Part shown: positions 1 through 27,261 of the stretch, piece by piece
Position numbering within the stretch: position 1 is the stretch's first letter
How the letters are laid out: every line of letters starts with the position of its first letter
NCBI RefSeq assembly: GCF_001640805.2
Contig: NC_066843.1
Location: 10,503,686 to 10,567,685 of the forward strand
DNA from: Lates calcarifer
Taxonomy: Eukaryota; Chordata; Actinopteri; Centropomidae
Length of the DNA: 64,000 nt
Direction: 5' to 3'
The notes under the pieces: model-generated
The model's input: the letters and a program-made list of their open reading frames with translations, nothing else
Databases searched by the model: none
What the model was told of the DNA's origin: nothing
Position numbers and translations under genes: made by a program

Positions 1-70
1 CCTGGTGCCATATTTTCTTCATTCTAATTTCTTCCTTTTCCAACATCTCCCAACTCTTTTGCGGAACCAG

Positions 71-15465
<15,395 letters not shown>

Positions 15466-16475
15466 CATTTCATGACAGAAGAAAAAGGCCTTGTTCTGTT
15501 TTCAGCTGAGAAATTTTTGTACTTGCTCATGTAAAAAGCTAAAAGAAATACAGACAAATGAGTCATATGAGGCCTACAGACTGTGAACTTTCCTTAAACC
15601 AAGGGACTGCTTTTTCTTCCAACACAGAGTGATTTAATAATTGCTGTTGAAAAGAAGACAACAAAGACACAAAGAATATATTTTTGGTTTAGACCAGCCA
15701 TGCAAGAATTTGCCCTGGTCTTTGTGTTGTTTTAATTTGTTTTTCATTTGTTATGCTCTGGTATTGACTTTTTTAACAAAACTTCTCAAAACAAAAAATA
15801 TTTCACTTTATTATTCTTTTTTTTATTTTGTACCTTTGCAAATTAATATCGTATTTGTGTTGAGAAGACTGTAAAATTATTTGTCTGGGAATTTTTTGCC
15901 AGGTTTCACCTCTTGCTCAGTTTCTCTGTTCCTGGCTAATTTATTCTAATATGCCATTTTTCAAAAGGACTGCCTTTGGGAAAGCCTTAATTTCTTTCCT
16001 GTTTGCAGAGTTTATGGGAGATTAACGTATTTGTATAGATTTAGGAATTATTGCACACACCCAAACACAACATGCAGGTGTAAGAGAAACCTGCATTGAA
16101 GCTTGTTAATGTTCACAGGTGCCAGAATGTTCTTTTTACTGGCCTGGGCCCAGTATTTGTCTTGCAGATGTTTAAAAATTGCTTTGTCTCTCCTTCAGTC
16201 TAAAGAAATTCTCATTAAGTACTGAACCTCTTTTGCCTGTGGTGGGAAATTAACTTGTTTGACTGCTGATTTGTATTCAGAGAGAGTTTTGTGCATCATT
16301 TTCTCTCTTGCATTAAACTTGAATTGATGATGAACTGTTCTCTAATGTAAATCATGCAGCTAGACAGTACTGTAAATATGCAGAAAATAAGAATGAAATC
16401 ACTGTACAAACTGGTTCAAATGGCTCATTTCGTACTTATATACCATATTGTTAAATAAACCTGTGTGCCACAGAC
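15466..16475 (+). other. crebbp: crebbp 3' untranslated region with poly(A) signal
   Basis: This is AT-rich non-coding sequence after the TAG stop. A canonical AATAAA lies at 16454-16459, about 1 kb after the stop, and is the likely cleavage signal; an ATTAAA near 16312 is a weaker alternative. No conserved RNA structure can be asserted from sequence alone. Confidence 0.7.
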
Positions 16476-17047
16476 TCTGCTTCAATTTTTTTCTGTTTGG
16501 AGAAAACTGTTGGGGTCAACCTTAGCATTATTGATTAATATTAATCAACTGCCAGTCATTTTCTCAATGAGTCATTTGGTCTGTAAAGCATAGTATAGTA
16601 TAGATGTCTTGGATAGCTGTTGTGTCTGGCCAAAAGTCCTAAAAGTCAGAGATTCAGTTTACTATCATGTAAAACAGGGAAAACACACTAAAGCTGGAGC
16701 CATCAAATGTTGGGCATTTTTGCTTGAAAAGACATAAATGATTGATGATCATGATCGATCATCAAAATACTATCTTATTGCAAAACTTTTTTGGCTCTAG
16801 TCAGCATCAACATATTTTTAAATATTTAAGTTTGTTAATTTTACGATATGTAAGCTGATCACCGTTTGACCTTGAAAGGCAAATTAAGAAACATAAATAA
16901 AAATAATTAAGGGATCGAGATTAAGGATGAATTTGTACAGATAACACTAGTCGTGTTTTAAACACACATCAACAAAGTGAAATGGTGCATTTAGAATAAA
17001 TTATTTGCAATCGGTAGAATAATTTCCACTTTTCACCAGGCAGCGCG
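16476..17047. other. crebbp-trap1 intergenic spacer
   Basis: A 0.57 kb AT-rich spacer between the crebbp poly(A) signal and the first trap1 ATG. It contains a short imperfect palindrome at 16742-16765 with 9-base arms. The trap1 promoter presumably lies in the right half, where GC content rises only just before 17041. No TATA box is convincing. Confidence 0.6.
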
Positions 17048-20000
17048 ATGGACGCCGTGCCGACGTCATCACGAGTCGCGGGGTCTTTCCTTGGCCGTCT
17101 TGTTTGGCGTGTGTCCCCCGGTCGGTTGACCCGTCTTCCACCCTCGTCCGCCCTCATGTCCCGCTGTCTTGCTCTGGCTCGGTTCGCCCTTGGTTCCTAT
17201 CAGAGGACCAGCTCACGGCTAACGCCATGTGCACGAGGGCTGAGCAGCAGAACTGTCTCGCGCTCCTTGACTGCAGGTGAGCTGTGTTTCTTAGCCTTAG
17301 CCGAGTTAGCTTAGCCGTCTGCTTGACAGCCACAAGATGAGAGACGGTCTGCTGCGGTGAGATGTTAAATGTACTAGCTTGTAGTTTAACATTGTAAGCT
17401 GGCCTGTCAGTCCAATAGCCCACTGAGAAACTACATAACAGCTACAAGTGAAGTCAAATCGTTAAGTTTGCTTAAGATGTTCAGTTATTGCATCATTATG
17501 TTAGACTGAAACTCAGACTTTGTTGACTTTATTTTTCAGTCTTAAAGTCTTACTGTTTGAACAGAGCAAGGTCGCCCACAGCAAGAGCAAACAAACATTT
17601 CTTCCTGTAAACACTACTCGCGATGTATGTTGAGAGAGTCATTGGTTTTTAATAGCAGAAGCTAACATGAGCAGTGATGGATTTTGTGCCAATAAAACAG
17701 TAACTTTGGAAATTGCCCACTTTATGGGTGTTTTTTTGTAACAAGATGCACACAAAATCTGCATCGGTTTCCCAAATGAAGTAATAGCTGAAGTAATAGT
17801 CATTTACTTTAACTTTTACTGTGTAAATGTAAGTAAATGTTTTCTTAAATCACCAAAACCACAGAAATTCAATGCCAGAGCTGCTGTGTAATGCAACCTC
17901 ACCATCTTACTCCCCCTGTCATCAGGCTCGCAGGTTGGACAGCAGCAGAGGTGGAGCAATCGGCCCAGTGTGTGGGGCGCTCAGCGGCCCTGCCTCAGCT
18001 TCTGCCAGCAGTCTTACTACAGCACCCAGGAGGCTGAGAAGGAGCCAGAGGAGGAGCCTCTGCATACCATCATCAGTGACACAGAGTCTGTGCAAGGTGC
18101 TGGAACAGCTAGAGACATTACCATTGTTGAATGTTGCAGCTCATAGATAATCATTTATTAAATTTAAGATGATCTGAATGTTGTTCTACCTCTGATTTAT
18201 CCAGGTAGCTTCTCCAAACATGAATTTCAGGCTGAAACAAAAAAGCTGCTGGACATTGTAGCTAGGTCCCTGTACTCAGAGAAGGAGGTAAGAGGATTTG
18301 TGTTAGAGGAGGAGAGGAACCTACAACTTACCTTGACTGACATTTAAGTTTATTAACTATAGCTGCTCTTCTCTGCCTGATTTCCTGCCTCTTCCTCGTC
18401 CCACCAGGTGTTCATCAGGGAGCTGATCTCTAATGGTAGTGATGCTTTGGAAAAACTGCGTCACAAGCTAATCACAGCAGGAGGTGAAACCGCTCCCATG
18501 GAGATCCACCTGCAGACTGACGCTTCCAAGGGCACCTTCACCATCCAGGTACAACTTTGCGTGTTGTTGTTCTTCTAGCCCCATGTTGAGTTTTGGTCAG
18601 ACATACAAGATTATCACCCTTTTCCACTGCAATAGAATGTATTGTTTACCTGTGTCACCAGTTCTGCTTTTGTTTATGCTATTTTCTTCCCACTTTGGGG
18701 ATGAGTTCCTGGAGCCACATTTAGGCCCACAACAGCTTATTTTACTCACCTGCTCAGCAGTGCATTAAAATGACATGGATAGTCCCACTGTAGCCTTTTA
18801 AATGAAATATATCTGAAACATCACAGTCTGTGAAATAAATTGGAAACACAAGGAAAAGTCATGCTGCTGCTGCAGTGTTTAAAGGGTTTATACTGTACTC
18901 TGGTTCCTGGTCTGTTTTTGAGTAGGATTGCCACCTGGTGGAGGAATATTGTACAGCAACCTATGAATATTTCTTTTTGAATGACTATGATTCTCTGTGC
19001 TCTTCACAGGACACTGGTGTGGGAATGAACCAAGAGGAGCTGGTGGCTAACCTGGGGACCATCGCCCGCTCCGGTTCAAAGGTGACTGTTGTTCTAGATC
19101 TCCTTCCATTTGTCTTGGTTAAACACCCTTTCGTTCCTCTTCATATTATTTATTTATGTGTGGATATGACATGTTTGTCCAATATGTAGATTCAGTTTAT
19201 AAAATTGAGGTTTGTGTATCTCATTTGTCAAGCTGATGTATCCTCTTGATCTCTCAGTTAAAATAATGGTCTGTCCTCCACACTTTAGGCATTTCTGGAC
19301 GCTCTGCAGAACCAGGCAGAGGCCAGCAGCACCATCATTGGTCAGTTCGGGGTTGGATTCTACTCTGCCTTCATGGTGGCCGACCGTGTTGACGTCTACT
19401 CTCGCTCTGCTGAGCACGATGCACCCGGATACAAGTGGTCCTCAGACGGGTAAGAGCATTAAGAGGAAGTGTTTTATTTCTGTTCTGTGTGAGTCTGTTC
19501 TACAGCAGAGAAAAGCATGAGTATGTGATCCTCAGGCATTCTCTGTCATTGTCTCCCTCAGCTCTGGAGTTTTTGAGATCGCCGAAGCCAGTGGGGTTCA
19601 ACAGGGAACGAAGATCGTGCTGCACCTTAAGGATGACTGCAAGGAGTTCTCCTCTGAGGACAGAGTCAAAGGTATGACTGGTGAAGCTGCTTGACTAAAC
19701 TGCAGAGAGCATATTCATTACTGTATTGCCGAAGCGAAGCCACTCCATGTGATTACAAGCTGCTGTATCTCTTTCAGATGTTGTAACAAAGTACAGCAAC
19801 TTTGTGAGCTTCCCCATCTTCCTGAATGGACGGAGGCTCAACACTCTGCAGGTGAGACACTTTGGTTCTGTTGTTCACTTCCTCTTAATCCAAAGACTCA
19901 GTGAACTTATATTGAAAATAATTGTTGTTTGACATCTGTCTCCCTTCAGGCCTTGTGGATGATGGAGCCTAAAGAAATTAGTGACTGGCAGCATGAGGAA

Positions 20001-22906
20001 TTCTACCGCTACGTCGCCCAGGCCTACGACAAGCCCCGCTACACGCTGCACTACCGCGCTGATGCCCCACTCAACATCCGAAGCATCTTCTACGTCCCTG
20101 ATGCGGTGAATATGAGTGTTTTGTGCACAGTGGTGACTCTGTAAACTTTATTTCAGCTGAGTTTTCACTGAAAATGTTTAAATTTTAAGGGAATCCATTT
20201 TTACTACCAAACCCAAAGGTGGTTCAACAAGCACTTCAATAATACCATCCTGTGTTTAGGTCTTGTTAATTTAAGTAGTTCTCACTCCAGACAGATTTTT
20301 TGAGTGGTTATGAGTTAAGTTGGATTTTATCAAATTGATGTTTGACAAAAGAATTTATTCATCAACAGAAGCCAACCATGTTTGACGTGAGCAGGGAGAT
20401 GGGCTCCAGCGTGGCTCTGTACAGCAGGAAGGTCCTGATCCAGACCAAAGCGGCTGACATCCTGCCCAAGTGGCTGCGCTTCCTCAGAGGTCTGGATCCT
20501 CCTGACTGCCTCCACCTGCTCCTGGTGGAGCTGTGTGTTTACATTTTTTTATGGATTGAAGGGAAAGATATTGTTGATTCTTTAGAGCTGAGCTAAACAC
20601 TGTGTGTGTGTGTATGTGCAGGTGTGGTGGACAGTGAGGACATCCCTCTGAATCTGAGCAGAGAACTGCTGCAGGAGAGCGCCCTCATCAGGTAGAACAC
20701 CAGTTTCACATCTTATAGTCTTTGATTTAGATGTAATCACTTGTCTTTCACCATGGTGTTTCTCACCAGAATCTACTTTTATAAAAAATATTTACCATCT
20801 GTTAACTCACAAATCATTTTTCTACCATCACCTCTGGCTTCAGGAAGCTTCGTGACGTTTTGCAGCAGAGGATCATCCGCTTCCTGCTGGACCAGAGCAA
20901 GAAGGAACCAGAGAAATACAACAAGTTCTTCGAGGACTACGGCCTCTTCATGAGGGAGGGCATCGTCACCACCCAGGAACAAGACGTCAAGGTGACATAG
21001 TCTTTGGTTTTTAAAGGGAAAAAGTCATAAAGATGTGAGAGACCAGTGTTGAACGCACCAGAAAAATGTGCTATTGTTAACAGCAGCAGTCTTCCTCCCC
21101 GCTGTGTCTATAGGAGGATATCGCAAAGCTGTTGAGGTTTGAGTCGTCTGCTCTGCCAGCGGGCCAGCAGACCAACCTGATGGAGTACGCCTCTCGAATG
21201 AAGGCTGGCACACGCAACATCTACTACCTGTGCGCCCCCAACCGCCATCTTGCAGAACACTCCCCTTACTATGAGGCCATGAAACAGAAAGACATGGAGG
21301 TGAGAGGCTGATGTGACTCATAGTGATGATCAAATTATGTCTATCAGTTTTAGAGGGTTCTGTTACTGAGAAGCTGATTTAAAAAAGACAAAAAAAAAGA
21401 CATTTCCAGTGGAAATCATGTCATGTCTTTTTCTGTGTGTGCACAGGTGCTGTTCTGCTACGAGCAGTTCGATGAGCTGACCCTGCTCCACCTCAGGGAG
21501 TTTGACAAGAAGAAGCTGATCTCGGTGGAGACTGACATCGTGGTAGATCACTACAAGGAGGAGAAGTTTGAGGACAGCAAACCAGGTCTGGATTCCCCCT
21601 CATATCTCAAGTTCTAGTTGTAGCAGGGCACCTCTTGGTGTCACAGCTGTAATCCTGAAACCTGACCCTATTGTCCTTTCTCCTCTGTAGCCTCTGAGCG
21701 TCTGACACAGGAGCAGGCTGATGACCTCATAGCCTGGATGAAGAACTCTCTGGGTCCTCGAGTCACCAACATAAAGGTAAAGTTAAGACTAACGTGTGTC
21801 TAGAATTCAGAATTTCACAGGGTGATGGTGGAGGACTTGTAACTTGTTATAGACATGTTTGTATGATACATTTTCTCTCTCGTCCCTCAGCTCACTCCAC
21901 GTCTGGACACCCACCCAGCTATGATCACCGTGCTGGAAATGGGTGCTGCCCGCCATTTCCTCCGCACCCAGCAGTTGGCCCGCACCGCTGAGGAGAGAGC
22001 TCAGATACTGCAGCCCACACTGGAGCTCAACGCAGGGTGAGAGATGGATGGATTTTACCAGATGATGGTATAACTTTTAAGTTATGTGGGTTTTATGCCC
22101 AGCTCTCATTGTCGTGTACTTTTTCCACCACCTCATAGACATGATCTGATCAAGAAGCTGCACGCACTGAAAGACACAAACTCTGAACTGGCTGGACTGC
22201 TGCTGGAACAGGTACTGTGGGTTATACAGTACTGTCATAAGTCTCTATGTTTTCTGATCTGCTCTTGTTTTAATTTGGCGTTAATACAAACTCAAAATGT
22301 CCTCAGTGTTTACCTGTTGTCCTGTTAAGAGTTTCTACAGCACAAATTCCCCCAGTTCAAAAACAACTTCATGTCCCAATTCAAGATTTCTTTCTCCTCT
22401 TTAACAGAAGTACAGTTTTCCTTCACTAATAATCTGCAGTCTAGTTACTTTTGCAGTTTTTTCTATTAAATTACATGCAAGGAAACTCAACACTTTCTGT
22501 TTTGATGTTTTACAGTAATAGCTTTTCAGTAGCTCCCATCCCTGGTCAGCTTTTAATTGAAAACATATGCAGGGATTGTTGAGCTTTACTAACAGTAGCA
22601 TTCAATTAGTGGAAGTGACTGGAGTCAATTGGTGAATACTGCTGAACAAAGAAACTCAGTAGCGGAGTTTGACATGACAGTTGCTGAATCAGAGCTGTAG
22701 AAACTAAATTTGACTTTATCATCTAAAGTTTTAGAGGCTTTGGCTTTTGTTTTGCATCCTACCAGTACAAATGTAAACATCTTCTTTTTATCTATCTTTT
22801 TCAGATCTATGACAACGCCATGATCGCAGCAGGCCTGAATGATGATCCCCGACCAATGATTTCCCGCCTCAACGATCTGCTGACTAAAGCTCTGGAGAAG
22901 CACTGA
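17048..22906 (+). CDS. trap1: TRAP1, mitochondrial HSP90-family ATPase chaperone
   Basis: TRAP1 is the mitochondrial-matrix HSP90 paralogue that folds clients and modulates respiration. The 18 exons are 17048-17276, 17926-18096, 18205-18287, 18408-18548, 19010-19081, 19289-19449, 19562-19671, 19778-19851, 19950-20105, 20369-20489, 20622-20691, 20844-20991, 21114-21299, 21447-21585, 21691-21776, 21891-22036, 22139-22211, 22805-22906. All phases agree. The product is 755 residues from the first ATG, or 719 from the in-frame ATG at 17156; human TRAP1 is 704. The N-terminus is Arg/Ser-rich without early acidic runs, as expected for a mitochondrial presequence. GHKL ATPase motifs follow: [13 protein letters not shown] (usually NASD), [26 protein letters not shown] and [18 protein letters not shown]. 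The middle domain includes [13 protein letters not shown] and [10 protein letters not shown]. The C-terminal dimerisation domain ends in LEKH, with no cytosolic MEEVD tail. It follows crebbp in the same direction, as at human 16p13.3. Confidence 0.97.
17277..17925 (+). other. trap1 intron 1
   Basis: A 0.65 kb phase-1 intron with donor GTGAGC and acceptor TGTCATCAG. It separates the presequence exon from the exon encoding the linker and strap region that ends in DTESVQ. No further element was recognised. Confidence 0.85.
18549..19009 (+). other. trap1 intron 4
   Basis: A 0.46 kb phase-0 intron. It contains GCCACCTGGTGG (about 18929-18940), which resembles a CTCF core only loosely. Nothing else was seen. 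Confidence 0.8.
22212..22804 (+). other. trap1 intron 17
   Basis: A 0.6 kb AT-rich phase-0 intron between LLLEQ and [11 protein letters not shown]. Short antisense open frames in it have no recognisable similarity. No repeat was identified. Confidence 0.85.
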
Positions 22907-24208
22907 GAGCTATGTGCAGACATGAACAGTGTAGACTGACTTGGCTTTGATGACAAGCATTTACAGCAGCTGAAAGGCCTGGAAAGCTGGAGAACTGAAA
23001 ATTCTAAGGAGCACTACAAGCCTCATCTGAAGCCGTAATATCACATCTCTTTCCCCTATGGTGTACTTCATTCCCCCCTGTGGAGAACACATAAAGGCTG
23101 GAGAAAGATGAACTGCTAGCACCATCCCACAGACCTTTTTCCTTAAACATTTCTACGTTGTCGCGCTCTTTGCTCAGCACTGTTTCATTAGGCGCTTCAG
23201 ATTTTGGTCATATAATTTAAAGGACTGCTATAATACAGGCTTGTCATGAAGGTTATGGTTACAACGGTCTTTTCAGTGTAACTCTCACACATGCATCTTC
23301 ATGCATTGCCGTCTAAAAACAGGATTTTTCCGACATCGCCATCTTGTTTTCGAGACCCAAGAATAACTAAAATAACTGATCAGGCTCAGTGACATCAGCG
23401 TCCTGAACCAGCTACAAACAAAGCACAGATGAGGATGAGTCCAAAAGAGTGGATGTGAAACAGTCTGATTTCTTGAATCACATTTTAAGATCCTGTTGAA
23501 ATGCCATGTGTAATAACAGCTAATGAGCATTGGTCTTAAGTGTTTGTTGGAGCAGTGGCAGGAAACAGATCAGTTTGTCTAGAAATGCAAGATGTACCTC
23601 TGACTGCTGAATAGAGCTGTTACCCTTTGTTTTCAATACCTTAAATGTGGCAAAAAAATGCAGTCCACTGCAAATGTGACTTGTCAACTGCCAGTGGTCA
23701 AATGTGGATTTGTGACAGGTTTCATTTGTATTAAAGTACCTAGTATAAGTGAACCTAAAGCAAAATACTGTGTATACATTTCTGGAGCTATTGGTGGTGT
23801 ATTTGCCTTAAAAAAAATGAAGGTGAACAAACATGGATCCATTCTTGTGACATAAAAAAAATCCAATTCAGAGCTTCTTGAAAATACAATTTTACTGTAT
23901 TTCAAAGTAGCATGACATCTTAGTTTTCAGGGTGGTAGGATGAGAAAAACCTCACCTTCAAGACATTGTCCATCAGCGTGCCAGGCTGTAGCAGACTGAG
24001 TGTTGGATAGGTTGGAGTTAAAAGGATAGAGTTCAAGTGTGGCGATTCTCTGTGGTTTCTATGTCAGCGTCCCAGCGCTGTCCATCCATTGGAATCATAT
24101 CAGGGCACTTTGACCCATCACTGCTCCCAGGTATCCTCTCTGTGAGCCGTTCTGCCTCAGGTCTCACCTCCTGACCTTCTGTCAAGATCCACAAATCCCA
24201 GGAGAGTG
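22907..24208. other. Convergent 3' ends of trap1 (+) and mcrip2 (-)
   Basis: This 1.3 kb must hold the trap1 3' UTR and the mcrip2 3' UTR. An ATTAAA at 23730-23735 is a candidate trap1 poly(A) signal; no AATAAA was seen on the + strand nearby. No strong signal was found for mcrip2 on the - strand. The two transcripts may overlap tail to tail. Confidence 0.45.
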
Positions 24209-25874
24209 TCAGGACAGCTTGTCTATGTTGGCTAGGAAGCGCTGAGCCCACCACTCATCCAGGTCAATAGGCTCAAAGTCTGGAGAGAAAAATAAAAAAA
24301 GGTATTTGTACCACAAGACCCCATTAAAAGAGTTTAACCATGGCGCTAGCCTGTGAAGCTGTAATGTTTGTTTCACATCAAAAACACTTCTGAGATATGA
24401 AATACAGAAAGAAACCTTCGCTATGGGAAATTGGAAATAAAAGAATAAATAATACATGATAAAGAAAACACCACTACAATTTTAAGTATCCATATAATCT
24501 TTATATACTGCTATACTTTAACGCAACACTGCAAAGGGGAGATGGCTAACGTTTAGCTAACCTTTAGTACCTTTTGGTTGTCTTATTTTGACAGTTAACC
24601 GGAAGTAATTGTATATTGTATGCTTATTTTATCTAACTTTATACTGTCTGCAATAGTAGCATTCACTGCCCTCTTGTGGTCTTAATGAGGAACTACAGCA
24701 CAAGAAAATTCACGGCTTCAACGTTCGTCATTACTATCTCGTTCAAATCGTTATCGATCTCAAAGTGTCACTAATTACTACAACTACTACTTACAATAGC
24801 ATCTACGTTGATAACAATTGTCCTACCTAACAACTGCTTTACAGAAAGATTTGTGTGTGTAGACAGTAGTACCTGCTAGCGACCTTCATACGAGTGTCAC
24901 AGGCAGACGTTAGCATGCTAGCACCCTCCGTATTTTTCCTTAGATAACCCAAATTGAAGCAAACGAAACTTAAACATAGTGGCCACATTTGCAGATCGGC
25001 TTCTCCATTTATTTTCTTATTCTTGTTATATTTCCCCAGTAACTTCTGAATTACTTTAACGCAAAACTGCAAGGAGAGATAGCTAACGTTTTACTAACCT
25101 AACCTAGTGGCTGTCTTATTTTGACAGTTATGACCGGAAGTACTACTATCCTTATTTTATCTTGCTTTACGTGTGTCTACAATAGCGAAATTCACTGCCC
25201 TCTTGTGGTCACAACGAGAAAATGCAGCCACCCATGAAACATGGGTTCTACACTCGCCATTCATATCTTATTTAAATCGTTATCGATCTCAAAATGTCAC
25301 CAATTACCACAACTACAACTTACAACAATAGCATTTACACTGATAACAATCGTGTTACTTAACAACCGTTTCAGATAAAGTTTTCTGGTGCGTAGACTTG
25401 TACTTGCTAACGATGTTCATACAAGTGTCCGAGGCAGATGTGCTAGCACCACAGCTAGCACCCTCCATATTTTCTCCAAACCAAACCGAAGCAAACGGAA
25501 CTTTATCACAGTGGCCGCATTTACAGATTAAAACGGCAACGTTCTTCAGCGAGAATAATACAGACATTATCCTTAAACCGATTACAAACCGTGTATCAGC
25601 ATCTCGCAAGTGTTTACTGCCCTCTTGTGGCCGCAATGTGGAACTGCATTGTCTATATCCATCAATTTCACGTAACTGCAAAAATCATACCATTCTACCA
25701 CTTCCGGTCTTCACTTTCAAAATAAAATCAATCAAAACTCTCAATTGAACACTACAACGCCGAATTGTTCCTGCACATGCTGTGCAGAATAATATGACAT
25801 TGACATCACTGTACATTGCTTACCAGGGTGAATGAATTAAGTTAAACAAACTTTTTTTGTTATCTGTGTATTCA

Positions 25875-25911
<37 letters not shown>

Positions 25912-26879
25912 TATAATAATCCAAACTGAAAACTACAGACTACATAGACATTTTCTCTTGATGCATGGTGTGTCTTATATGTTATCTTGTGTCTTTAATC
26001 TGTTTTGACAAATTCCTGTCAGCTTGTATGATGTGGCAATAATGTAGGCAACCTGAATTAGTATTTCTAAATTTGTCAACAGAGTTGGCACATCTAGTTT
26101 GGACAATGAGGAGAGACAGGCCTGTGACCTCTGCTAGTTTTCTTCCAGCTGGAAGGATCAGAGGCAGCTCCATTAATCCTTAGTTGGCTGGCTGTCGTAA
26201 ACCAATGCAACCTGCTGTCCAGGTTACACTAATTATAGACATGTGGGCTATCATAAAAGACTGAATATTTGTGGCATATTTTACATAAAAACCTTGCTCA
26301 GTTCAGCCTTAAAATTAACAATTATATTATAACCGGAGAACCTGAGCTGCTTGAAGAGAAGGGTGCAGTCTGAGGAAAACTGTGAGGAGGAGGAGAAGCT
26401 GTACTCACTGTCCATGTGTGGGCTGGGAGTGGTATCTTTATAGTGGACTGCTCCCTGGGCTTCCTCTGGACCCTGGCTGGGCCCCTGCTCCTGCTGCACC
26501 ACCTCCTGCCAGGCTGAAAACACAACAACTCAGTCAGTACAACATTAGCACCTATAAGCCACTGCTTGTCCATCATACTGAATGTCAGATCAGAGTACAG
26601 AAAACAGGATTTAACACAGGTATATTTGTATTAGTGCAGTTTCCTTTAAGGGAATAAATTTAAGAGGGATATAATAAGAATATGTCCATTTAAGAATGTT
26701 ATTAGTAGGTATCAGTAAATGATCTTAGTTAATGTTAAAAACAAAAAAAGTCCTGTACCCCTAGTGTCACACCCACAGTGTCAAACAAGTAAAGTCCACA
26801 AGGGCAACTGCTTCAAAGGCCTGCCACTCCTGGCAAACATTTGTATTTCAAATAATGCAGCATGCGGACTTGTCACATG

Positions 26880-26922
<43 letters not shown>

Positions 26923-27214
26923 CTATGATTGATTTTATCTCTGCTAGCTGCCTCCAGGTCACGACTTTCAGCAACTCAAATGGATACGTTTGTTTAAATC
27001 ATACATTGAGAGTTAAAGAGAATGGATCGGGCACGAACAGCAGAGGGGGGAGGGGCAACTTTGTGTCCTTGTCCACTCAATGACAAGGTTACTGAAGCTG
27101 TTTATGAGCTGCAGCGTCGGAGCTTCAAAGCCAACAACTCACAGGACACCAAAAACATGAACTTAAGCCAAATGAAGTCTCCTGGAGACTGAATGAGCCT
27201 GTGAATGTTAAAAA

Positions 27215-27261
<47 letters not shown>

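Noticed and set aside
24839..25681. Two similar antisense open frames (24839-25072 and 25355-25681) that looked like a duplicated small gene
   Set aside because: They share only a short block because they lie in the tandem duplication; frames and ends differ and there is no splice or homology support.
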